Below are positions 1-7,100 of a stretch of 64,000 nt of DNA, one piece after another (within the stretch, counting starts at the first letter, position 1; the number at the start of each line of letters is the position of its first letter). The DNA lies in NCBI RefSeq assembly GCF_001523745.2, contig NZ_CP013387.1, positions 558,001 through 622,000 on the forward strand, in the 5' to 3' direction. The position numbers and the translations under genes were made by a program. A model generated the notes under the pieces. That model was not told the origin of the DNA and made no database searches. It saw only the letters and a program-made list of their open reading frames with translations. This DNA is from Burkholderia mayonis (GTDB lineage: Bacteria > Pseudomonadota > Gammaproteobacteria > Burkholderiales > Burkholderiaceae).

Positions 1-1494
1 ACGCGCTTCATCGGCGTCGACTTCTCGATCGGCATTTTCTGCGGGCTCGCGGGGATCCTCGTCTGCTCGTTTCTCGGCGGGATGCGCGCGGTTACGTGGA
101 CCCAGGTCGCGCAGTACATCATCCTGATCATCGCGATCCTGCTGCCGGTTTCGCTGATTGCGATGAAGAACGGCCTCGGGCCCGTGCCGCAGTTCAACTA
201 CGGCCGCCTGATGTCGCGCGTCGAAACGCTCGAGGCGCAGGTGCGCGACGCGCCGCAGGAACGGCAGGTGCGCGACGCGTATCGCCGACAGGCGGCGGAG
301 ATCCAGTCGCAGCTCGATCGGCTGCCGGCCTCGTACGAAGACGCGCATGCGAGGCTCGCGAACGAAGTCGCCGCGCTGCGCCGGCACAACGGGCCGCTGC
401 GGGAGATCAACCAGCGCGAGCGGGAGCTCGCCGAGTTTCCGCGCGATCCCGCGGCGGCGCGGGTCGTGTGGGAGCAGATGCGCGACGATCTGCTCGCGCG
501 CGCGGCCGATCCGGTGCCGATGCACGAGCCGTTTCCGGCCGCGAGCGACGACGAACGCCGGCCGCGCGAACGGAACTTCCTCGCGCTGCTGCTGTGCCTG
601 TCGCTCGGCACGGCGAGCCTGCCGCACATTCTGACGCGCTACAACACGACGACGTCGGTTGCGTCCGCACGCCGCTCGGTCGGCTGGACGCTGTTTTTCA
701 TCGCGCTGTTCTACTTGACGGTGCCGGTGCTCGCGGTGCTCATCAAGTACGAGATCCTGACGAACCTGGTGGGGCGGCCGTTCGCCGATCTGCCCGCGTG
801 GATCACGCAGTGGCACAGATTCGAGCCGGGGCTCATCAGCGTCGTCGACCAGCTCCGTGACGGCATTGTTCATTGGTCCGAGATCCAGATGCAGCCCGAC
901 ATCGTCGTGCTCGCGGCGCCGGAGATTGCGGGGCTGCCGTACGTCGTGTCGGGGCTGATCGCGGCGGGCGCGCTCGCCGCGGCGCTGTCGACGGCGGACG
1001 GCTTGCTGCTGACGATCGCGAACGCGCTGTCGCACGACGTCTATTACCACATGGTTGCACCCGGCGCGTCGAGCCAGCGGCGCGTGACGATCTCGAAGGT
1101 GCTGCTGCTCGGCGTCGCGTTGTTCGCGTCGTACGTCGCGTCGCTGAATACCGGGAAGATCCTGTTTCTCGTCGGGGCGGCGTTCTCGCTCGCGGCTTCG
1201 AGCTTCTTCCCGGTGCTCGTGCTTGGCGTGTTCTGGAAGCGCACGACGACGCGCGGCGCGGTCGCAGGGATGGTGACGGGGCTCGGCGTGTGCATCTACT
1301 ACATCGTGTCGACGTACCCGTTCTTTACGCAGATCACGGGCTTCGCGGGGCCGAGCTGGTTCGGCATCGAGCCGATCAGCTCCGGCGTGTTCGGCGTGCC
1401 GGCGGGGTTCGCGATGGCGATCGTCGCGAGCCTGCTGGATCGGCGGCCGGGTGCGTATACGAACGCGCTCGTCGACTATATCCGACATCCTTGA
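1..1494 (+). CDS. Sodium:solute symporter, VC_2705-type (5' end outside window)
   Basis: The reading frame is open from base 1, so the gene begins upstream; about 497 residues are visible, ending at TGA 1492-1494. Hydrophobic helices of the SSS (solute:sodium symporter) fold lie on both sides of a long hydrophilic insert (visible residues about 62-185), rich in Glu/Arg and probably helical or coiled. Such an insert is typical of the large VC_2705 branch of the acetate/ActP-like symporters. The downstream part has the conserved small-residue helix with ALSTADGLLLT, a typical SSS signature. It should act in the inner membrane, importing a small organic acid with Na+. The substrate cannot be read from the sequence. 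Family call is firm, subfamily less so. Confidence 0.85.
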   Translation, partial: TRFIGVDFSIGIFCGLAGILVCSFLGGMRAVTWTQVAQYIILIIAILLPVSLIAMKNGLGPVPQFNYGRLMSRVETLEAQVRDAPQERQVRDAYRRQAAEIQSQLDRLPASYEDAHARLANEVAALRRHNGPLREINQRERELAEFPRDPAAARVVWEQMRDDLLARAADPVPMHEPFPAASDDERRPRERNFLALLLCLSLGTASLPHILTRYNTTTSVASARRSVGWTLFFIALFYLTVPVLAVLIKYEILTNLVGRPFADLPAWITQWHRFEPGLISVVDQLRDGIVHWSEIQMQPDIVVLAAPEIAGLPYVVSGLIAAGALAAALSTADGLLLTIANALSHDVYYHMVAPGASSQRRVTISKVLLLGVALFASYVASLNTGKILFLVGAAFSLAASSFFPVLVLGVFWKRTTTRGAVAGMVTGLGVCIYYIVSTYPFFTQITGFAGPSWFGIEPISSGVFGVPAGFAMAIVASLLDRRPGAYTNALVDYIRHP

Positions 1495-1556
1495 TGTCGG
1501 GTTTCTCCCGGGAGTGGCGGCCCGTCCCCGGAGTTTGCTATACTTGCCGTCTTCCC

Positions 1557-1647
1557 GGAGAGATGGATGAGTGGTTTAAGTCGCACGCCTGGAAAGCGTG
1601 TATAGGTTAATAGCCTATCGGGGGTTCGAATCCCCCTCTCTCCGCCA
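1557..1647 (+). tRNA. tRNA-Ser (GGA anticodon)
   Basis: A complete serine-type tRNA with encoded CCA. The acceptor stem GGAGAGA (1557-1563) pairs with TCTCTCC (1637-1643), followed by G and CCA. The anticodon stem CACGC/GCGTG frames loop CTGGAAA, giving anticodon GGA. A long variable arm (TATAGGTTAATAGCCTATC) is present, as expected for tRNA-Ser, and the T arm GGGGG-TTCGAAT-CCCCC is perfect. An integrase begins 56 bp after the tRNA, so the tRNA 3' end is the probable attachment site of the following island. Confidence 0.97.
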
Positions 1648-1655
1648 GTCCTTCC

Positions 1656-1698
1656 AAACCCTTGTAGAATCACGATTTCCCAATCGTAAGAAGGGTTT
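1656..1698 (+). promoter_or_regulatory. Two-tier stem-loop before integrase, covering its SD
   Basis: AAACCCTT (1656-1663) is the exact inverse of AAGGGTTT (1691-1698). Inside it ACGATT (1672-1677) is the inverse of AATCGT (1682-1687) with a TCCC loop. The 3' arm contains the AAGGG that serves as Shine-Dalgarno for the integrase ATG at 1703. Folding in mRNA would hide the ribosome site. It could also stop tRNA transcription, although no T-run follows. The structure is seen; the role is inferred. Confidence 0.5.
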
Positions 1699-1702
1699 AG
1701 GC

Positions 1703-3181
1703 ATGGTGGACAAGGTGGGTGGTACACCGGGACAAATGACAAACCACCTCACGCGGCGCGGCGCGCGCTACTACTTCCGCCGAAAAATTCCCGCATCCCT
1801 TCACGCGCACTACGGCAAGAAAGAGATCGTTCACGCGCTCGGCACTTCCGACTATCACGAAGCCAAACGATTGGCCGCAGTCCATACCGTGCGGACGGAT
1901 GCGGAGTGGGCGATTCTCGTAGCCAAGCATACGCGCACGGACGCGTGGCTGGCGGATTCGATCCTGCATTCGGATGAAGGTGAACAGGAGTATCGGGCCA
2001 ACAAGGCGCATCATGACGCCGCCAGCAAGGGCCAACGCGAGGCGCGCGAAAGCGTAGATCGCATCCTTGCCGGTTCTAACTTGCCATCTGCGGCCCAATT
2101 GGCGTACTTGGAGGCAACCGGAGGCTATGCTTTCGACGATCGACCGACGCCAGAGCAGGCCGCTAACGCGCCCAGCAAATCTAAGGCTGCCTCCTCGGCC
2201 CGCACGGTGAAGCCTTTCGGCGGCCCCACAGGACGCGATAACGCTAATGCAGCCGTGTCGCTGTCCGCCGCCCCGAGTTGGTCGCCGGATTCCCTCAGCT
2301 TGGCGCAGTTGTGCGAGAAGTGGGCCAGCGAGCGCAAGCCAACTGCACGCACAAAAGATAAGTACGAATTGGCCGTTAGCCGTTTCTATGATCTGGTTGG
2401 GCGTTTCCCCGCCGATCAAATCACGCGCCGCCATATCGTCGAGTTCAAAGACAAGCTGCGCGAATCGGGTGTCAGCATCCCGACCACGAACCACACGCTT
2501 GATTGCCTCGGTACACTCTTCAATTTCGGGCGTGATAACGAGCTGGTTCGCGATAACGTGGCGCGGGGTGTTCGCCTCATGGACAACCGCCCGAACAAGT
2601 CTAAGCGCCTGCCATACACGCTAGATCATCTGCGGACGATCTTTTCCAAGCTACCCGACCGGAACGCGGACAGAGAAGGTTTTTGGTTGCCGGTCCTTGG
2701 CCTGTACACGGGCGCGCGGCTTGGTGAGCTTTGCCAGCTAACCCCTACTGACGTGCGCGAAGAGACTTATTTCGATATGGACGGGAATGAGTCCCGCGCG
2801 TGGTGCATCTACATCACGAACGAAGGCGAGGGAAAGCGGGTCAAAACGGCAAGCAGCGTGCGGCGTATTCCGGTGCATCCTGTATTGATCGATCAAGGCT
2901 TTATCGAGCTTGCACAATCCCGCAGCAGCAGCCCGCGCATCTTCAATCTTGGGCCGAATAAGGACGGCGAATTCGGACAGGACTGGTCGAAGGCATACGG
3001 AAGATTTCTGCGCGGCACGTGCGGTATTACCGACCCCAAGCGCGTGTTTCACTCGTACCGGCACACGTTCAAGGAAATTTGCCGCGATTGCGACATTGGC
3101 AAGGAACTGGCGGACGCCATGCAAGGACATGACGACGGCGATAGCTCGGACGACTATGGCGGCGAGTTCTACCCGCTGTGA
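1703..3181 (+). CDS. Tyrosine recombinase (island integrase), C-terminally truncated by TGA
   Basis: Phage-type integrase of 492 residues starting at ATG 1703 (SD AAGGG at 1691; another ATG lies at 1736). Residues about 12-60 resemble the N-terminal domain found in DUF6538-type integrases (YYFRRKIP). A core-binding helical domain covers about 225-295, and the catalytic domain about 310-492. Catalytic residues visible are Arg in GARLGEL (about 339), H450-x-x-R453 in FHSYRHTF, a later His in MQGHDD and the nucleophile Tyr485 in DDYGG. The protein ends seven residues after Tyr485 at TGA 3179. The same frame then stays open to TAG 3260 and encodes the kind of tail expected for this family (PLVRAMSAYRIKGLELP). 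It lies directly at tRNA-Ser, so it presumably targeted that tRNA. Activity of the shortened form is uncertain. Confidence 0.88.
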   Translation: MVDKVGGTPGQMTNHLTRRGARYYFRRKIPASLHAHYGKKEIVHALGTSDYHEAKRLAAVHTVRTDAEWAILVAKHTRTDAWLADSILHSDEGEQEYRANKAHHDAASKGQREARESVDRILAGSNLPSAAQLAYLEATGGYAFDDRPTPEQAANAPSKSKAASSARTVKPFGGPTGRDNANAAVSLSAAPSWSPDSLSLAQLCEKWASERKPTARTKDKYELAVSRFYDLVGRFPADQITRRHIVEFKDKLRESGVSIPTTNHTLDCLGTLFNFGRDNELVRDNVARGVRLMDNRPNKSKRLPYTLDHLRTIFSKLPDRNADREGFWLPVLGLYTGARLGELCQLTPTDVREETYFDMDGNESRAWCIYITNEGEGKRVKTASSVRRIPVHPVLIDQGFIELAQSRSSSPRIFNLGPNKDGEFGQDWSKAYGRFLRGTCGITDPKRVFHSYRHTFKEICRDCDIGKELADAMQGHDDGDSSDDYGGEFYPL

Positions 3182-3270
3182 CCTCTTGTGCGAGCCATGA
3201 GTGCGTATAGAATCAAGGGCCTAGAGCTACCAATCAAGCCTAACGGGCTTCGACAGGAGTAGGGAATTTG

Positions 3271-3927
3271 ATGCAACAGTCGGCGGACATATATGCTTTG
3301 ATGATTAGCGAAGTGGCTAACCGCCTCGTCGCCGCCTCAACGTTCCTCGAATCATTCAAGAGCGGGGGCGGTGTGGCATTTCTTGAGTCGTCCGCACTGC
3401 AATTGCGAAAGGCGCTAGAGTCAGTCGCCTTTGCCGCGATTGCTCCGAATCAAGCCGCATACGCAGCGTGCCGTGCTAAGGCGGACAAGAATAAGGACTT
3501 TACGAAGGATTATCATGCAAAGCGCGTATTCAATGATCTAGGGAGGGTCAACCCCGATTTCTATCCGATGCCTGTTTTGCTCGGTAAGAACAGTGCTGCC
3601 CAGGATTCACCTAATAACCACTTTCATTTCGACCGCAAGGAATCGGGCTACCTCACCAAAGACGAATTTATCGATGTGTATGATCGCCTTGGTAAGCATC
3701 TGCACGCCCGTAACCCTTGGAGCACAGGGGATGCATATGCCGGCTTGCCCGAAATGATCGACAAGACGGTAGACGCCGCCCACGGACTTATCGAACTACA
3801 CGTCGCATATATTCGCACGCCCCAATTCTCGGGTGTATGGCTAACTGAGATACCCCGAGGTACGCTAGTGCCGAAAATGGTACTGGCCCAGGCGGATGGG
3901 CCGTATGTCGTGCGGAATAGGGCCTAA
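3271..3927 (+). CDS. Island cargo protein of unknown function
   Basis: A 218-residue protein that I cannot assign. ATG 3271 is preceded by AGGAG (3255-3259); a TTG immediately upstream (3268) is the alternative. Its first 60 residues are helical, with LRKALESVAFAAIA resembling helical HEPN/DUF4145-like proteins. A middle motif LGKHLHARNPW (about residues 142-152) has paired His, Arg and Asn. The C-terminal 40 residues look beta-rich. There is no signal peptide or membrane helix. Base composition is lower in GC than the chromosome, as for the integrase before it. Lying between an integrase and a serine recombinase it is the only intact cargo of this small island, so a phage- or plasmid-related role is possible but unproven. 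The canonical HEPN R-x4-H motif is not present. Confidence 0.6.
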   Translation: MQQSADIYALMISEVANRLVAASTFLESFKSGGGVAFLESSALQLRKALESVAFAAIAPNQAAYAACRAKADKNKDFTKDYHAKRVFNDLGRVNPDFYPMPVLLGKNSAAQDSPNNHFHFDRKESGYLTKDEFIDVYDRLGKHLHARNPWSTGDAYAGLPEMIDKTVDAAHGLIELHVAYIRTPQFSGVWLTEIPRGTLVPKMVLAQADGPYVVRNRA

Positions 3928-4032
3928 GAGGGAGCGTGATGCTGCGCCTGTTCCCACGGGCTGAACTGGTAGATGGTGTGCTTGCAAAAGCGGAATCCAT
4001 CTCACCGGGCGTGCAAAATACTATTCGGCCAA

Positions 4033-4620
4033 TTACTCCGCGCAAGCCCGCTTGACCGTCGCCGCGCTCACGCCGAAGTGTTCCGCCGTCGCCGCGATGG
4101 TCGCGCCGTTCTCGGCCCGCCAGCCTTTAATCTCGGCGTAGTCAGCGGCGCGCTTGCGGCCTGTGTACTTCCCTTCGGCCTTGGCAATTGCTACGCCTCG
4201 CCTCTGCATCTCGGCCCGGTTCTTGTCGTCTGCTTCGCCCTGCGCGGCCATGAATGCCAGTACAGCGTCTCGCGTGGCCTTCTCAATCGGGTCCATCGCG
4301 CCGCCATCGAATACCATGCCATTCAACGTGCATTCGACACGAACGCCCATATCCATCAAGCGGCGCATCGTTCGGCGCAATTCGTCGTATCGGCGGCTGA
4401 TTCGGTCGAGCCAGCGGACAATCAGCACGCCGCCGTGCCGCAAGTCATGTTCTACGCGCTGCCATTGCTGGCGTTGATCCGGCGCGACGTGATACCCGCT
4501 CACGCCCTCGTCAACGAACACATCTTTTTCCTTGACCTCGTGCGCTTTCGCGTCGGCGTACTGGCTGACTTCTGATTGTCCGTCCGTGGTGGAAATGCGA
4601 CCGTAGTAGAGTTTCCGCAT
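4033..4620 (-). CDS. Small serine recombinase / resolvase
   Basis: A 195-residue resolvase/invertase family protein. The N-terminal catalytic domain starts YYGRIST, putting the nucleophile at Ser10 next to Arg8. The motif RWLDRISRRYDE (about residues 90-101) matches the conserved DRLSR helix. A long E-helix follows, then a short C-terminal helix-turn-helix (about 165-193, ATAEHFGVSAATVKRA) for DNA binding. Size fits classical Tn3/Gin-type enzymes rather than large serine integrases. It faces the integrase and cargo gene. An 8-bp inverted repeat just upstream of its start (4649-4688) could be its recombination site or operator. Confidence 0.88.
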   Translation of the reverse strand: MRKLYYGRISTTDGQSEVSQYADAKAHEVKEKDVFVDEGVSGYHVAPDQRQQWQRVEHDLRHGGVLIVRWLDRISRRYDELRRTMRRLMDMGVRVECTLNGMVFDGGAMDPIEKATRDAVLAFMAAQGEADDKNRAEMQRRGVAIAKAEGKYTGRKRAADYAEIKGWRAENGATIAATAEHFGVSAATVKRACAE

Positions 4621-4648
4621 GGCTCGCTAGCTCACATACGGTCAATCC

Positions 4649-4688
4649 TATTGAGCTATATTTTCAATGGCTTACGAATGGCTCAATA
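4649..4688. repeat. Inverted repeat upstream of the serine recombinase
   Basis: TATTGAGC (4649-4656) and its exact inverse GCTCAATA (4681-4688) are separated by 24 bp of AT-rich sequence. The element begins 28 bp upstream of the recombinase start. Spacing and position are compatible with a dimer-binding crossover subsite or an autoregulatory operator. The match is seen; the function is inferred. Confidence 0.45.
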
Positions 4689-4850
4689 AGGTACACCCTA
4701 CTAATCCAGTATTGCAGGGATTCCGGCCAGCCTTTCGCCAGCAATTCGCGGTATCGCCGCGCAACGGTATGCGTGTGCGGCTTGTCATCGAGCCAGCATG
4801 TCACGCGGTACGCCCTCAGTCCGTATTACGTGTTGTACAAATATCGGCTC
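4664..4850 (-). pseudogene. 3' remnant of an unknown island gene
   Basis: The minus strand from about 4850 to TGA 4664 encodes a protein-like stretch containing YGLRAYRVTCWLDD and ARRYRELLAKGWPESLQYW. An in-frame TAA interrupts it shortly after SRYLYNT, and no start is present. Composition is lower in GC, like the island, and it stops about where the chromosomal SRPBCC leader begins (near 4850). That makes it the probable right edge of the island. The family was not recognised. Confidence 0.4.
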
Positions 4851-4873
4851 GCGTCGAACGTTGGAGAAAAACC

Positions 4874-5335
4874 ATGGCCCATCTCGCGAATCGCCGTGAC
4901 ACGGCGTCAAGACTGATCCAAGCATCGCCTCGGGCGATCTACGATGCTTTCGTGAAGCGCGAGGCTGTGTCGGCGTGGTTGCCGCCACAGGGCGCGACCA
5001 TGGAGGTCCAAACCTTCGAGCCGCGCATCGGCGGGCGGTTTCAGATGACACTCACTTTCGCCACTGCCCTCGGCAAGTCGACGGTCAACACTGATGTCGT
5101 GGTCGGTCGCTTTGTCGATCTCGTCCCGCAGGAACGCGTCGTCCAGATTTTCGAGTTCGCCTCAGACGATCCCGCCTTCGCCGGAACGATGACGATGACT
5201 TGGGTTCTGACGGCTGCTGCGGACGGCACAATCGTCACCGTCACTGCCGAGAACGTCCCGCCCGGCATCGGGCAAGCGGATCATGAAATCGGCATGAGCT
5301 CGTCGCTCACCAATCTCGCGGCCTACGTCGAATAA
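4874..5335 (+). CDS. SRPBCC / AHSA1-like domain protein
   Basis: A 153-residue single-domain protein. ATG 4874 is chosen because GGAG lies nine bases upstream and the SRPBCC fold begins here; an upstream in-frame extension back to 4667 runs into island sequence and looks artificial. The pattern ASPRAIYDAFVKREAVSAWLPP, then EPRIGGRF and a C-terminal helix starting SLTNLAAYVE, matches activator-of-Hsp90-ATPase homologue 1-like START-fold proteins. These bind small hydrophobic ligands, and many have no known substrate. It appears to be the first chromosomal gene after the island. Confidence 0.8.
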   Translation: MAHLANRRDTASRLIQASPRAIYDAFVKREAVSAWLPPQGATMEVQTFEPRIGGRFQMTLTFATALGKSTVNTDVVVGRFVDLVPQERVVQIFEFASDDPAFAGTMTMTWVLTAAADGTIVTVTAENVPPGIGQADHEIGMSSSLTNLAAYVE

Positions 5336-5353
5336 GGCTGCAGCCTCCGCCGT

Positions 5354-5991
5354 TCATCGATGGCCCTTGATTCTGTATCTGTCGGTGTTATATCCTCGCC
5401 GCCAGGGCGGTCTGGTCGCCGTCTGCGCCTCTGCCTGCTCGAAGAGCCATCGTGAAAAAGGCGAGCGGCCCGGTTCTGCGCTCGATCGTCAGGCGACAGG
5501 ACGTAGCAACCGCCGCCGTGACTGGCCGATTCGCGTGTGGCTCTGACCAGCAATCCTTCGGCCAGGCAGTCGTCGATCATGTGACGCCAGCCGGGCATCA
5601 CGCCCTCGCCGAGAATCGCCATTTTCACGAACTCGGGATAGTGATTCACCAGACGGTCTGCGGCGATCACGGCATCTGCACACCATTCAGGTTGAGCCAC
5701 TCGGCTCATGACATCCACTGCCGCTGACCACGGCCACACCCGACGAGCATGCCACCGTCAGTTTCTGATCGCCGCAGCGCTTCATGACGTCGAGCGTTGC
5801 TTCCGCGCAGTTCGCCAGCAACCACTGCACGTGCCTCCCGTCACGTTCACCAGCAATGGTCAGGCGAACGCGCGATGTTCGCGCACAAACAGCGATCGGC
5901 CCAAGAGAGCCTCGATCTGCGCGATTTGTCGGCTGCTTGCGCTTTGCGTGAGATGCAGTTCCGCCGCGTCGCGCAGCAGGAGGGCAATCAT
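5354..5991 (-). pseudogene. Decayed LysR-family regulator
   Basis: Pieces of one LysR regulator lie in three frames on the minus strand. The DNA-binding part (AELHLTQ...SSRQIAQIEALLGRSLFVREHR, near 5880-5985) lacks about ten residues of the helix-turn-helix and ends at TGA after AFA. A second frame holds a linker-like stretch (NCAEATLDVMKRCGDQKLTV). A third holds the effector-domain end (LGEGVMPGWRHMIDDCLAEGLLVRATR). A one-base loss then shifts the tail: DWLFEQAEAQT is read in the next frame to TGA 5354. At least two frameshifts plus a deletion make it non-functional. Limits are approximate. Confidence 0.7.
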
Positions 5992-6313
5992 CGATCCGGA
6001 AACTCCGATGAACGCCGCCTCGCTTTTTTCAAAGCCGTTTGGGACATGCAACATATCAGCCAGCCCGTCGCGATTTTGTTGCCGGAGGCTGCGAGCCGAG
6101 CATCGATGCTTGCGAAAGAGACGTGTGGAATGGCCTCGCTCGATGATGGTCGCAGCTTGTCCGGCTGCATGTTTATCCACATAAATGTGCACTAATCCTC
6201 TCGAGGAATCGTGGATGCATTCTAGTGCCGACTTTGACCATGCGTGTATTTCGACATAGAACGTACTCGAAAACAAACAATGCGAAGCCGCGACGGCTCG
6301 ATAGGGAGACGGC

Positions 6314-7033
6314 GTGAAAAAACCGAAAGCGCGTTGGCTGGCAGTGCTGCTGTTGGTCATGCTCGGCGTCACTGTTGCATCATGGCGAAGCATGACGCTG
6401 TCGCAGACGGCTTCCACCCGGCCCATACGATCCAACGCGATGGCCAGTGAGCGGAGCGAGCCGCCAATCGGCGCGTCAACCGGGGATGCGCTTGCCAAGG
6501 CCGGTTCCGCCGAGCGTCGGCTCGATCTCGTCGTACTGCGAAAGAGTCTCGCAGGTCGCGAGAATGCGGAACAGGAAGTGCAGCGCGTCGTCGCGTTCGC
6601 GCGTTTCCGCGATCGGGTCGCTGCATATGGCAGCGGTAGAAACAGCATGCCCGAGACGGAAAGGGCCATATTGGCCAGTCAGATTCTGGCAGAACTGCCC
6701 GAGCACGTCGCGCGCAACGAAATAGTCCCGGTGCAGGCCGAGGCGCTCAGCGCAGCACTGATTTCCGACGCGGCGGCGAATCCCGCGACGCGAAGCGCGG
6801 CCATCCAGGCAATGAGACAACAGTGGGATGGATATGCCCAGCAGACCGTGGGGGTGTCGCCTGCACAAGATCCACGGTATCCGACCTACGCGCGGCAGAG
6901 CCGAGACATCGTCCAGCAGGTTCAAGCGAGCGTATCCGATCCCGAACAGCAGCAGATCGTCATTGCGCAGCGCCTGCAAGCACTGCGCGTCCAGCTGTTC
7001 GATCGAGCGGCTCCGACCGACGAAACCCATTGA
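6314..7033 (+). CDS. Putative periplasmic accessory/chaperone protein (phospholipase-accessory-like)
   Basis: A 239-residue protein starting at GTG 6314 (SD AGGGAG at 6303). It has an uncleaved-type N-terminal anchor (residues 8-25, hydrophobic after MKKPKARW), a Ser/Pro/Ala linker and then an all-helical body rich in Ala, Gln, Arg and Glu. The architecture (one membrane anchor, extended linker, helical periplasmic body) recalls lipase chaperones and the smaller PlcR-type phospholipase accessory proteins. The lipase-foldase signature motif was not found. It is 67 bp upstream of, and probably co-transcribed with, a secreted esterase, which suggests it helps fold or export that enzyme. Function is inferred from architecture and neighbourhood. 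Confidence 0.5.
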   Translation: MKKPKARWLAVLLLVMLGVTVASWRSMTLSQTASTRPIRSNAMASERSEPPIGASTGDALAKAGSAERRLDLVVLRKSLAGRENAEQEVQRVVAFARFRDRVAAYGSGRNSMPETERAILASQILAELPEHVARNEIVPVQAEALSAALISDAAANPATRSAAIQAMRQQWDGYAQQTVGVSPAQDPRYPTYARQSRDIVQQVQASVSDPEQQQIVIAQRLQALRVQLFDRAAPTDETH

Positions 7034-7100
7034 ACGCGCCGCATGCGTGTCGTCGCGCGTGAGTGCGGCGGAAAACCGGGTCAACTGAAATGGAGGAGAG

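Noticed and set aside
3271..3927. HEPN toxin
   Set aside because: The canonical R-x4-H motif is not present and no antitoxin gene adjoins; only a loose helical resemblance remains.
4667..4873. Upstream in-frame extension of the SRPBCC protein
   Set aside because: The extension has island composition and no SD; the fold and a proper SD start at ATG 4874.
6314..7033. True lipase foldase
   Set aside because: The foldase signature is absent and the partner is not a lipase of that class; kept as accessory-like only.
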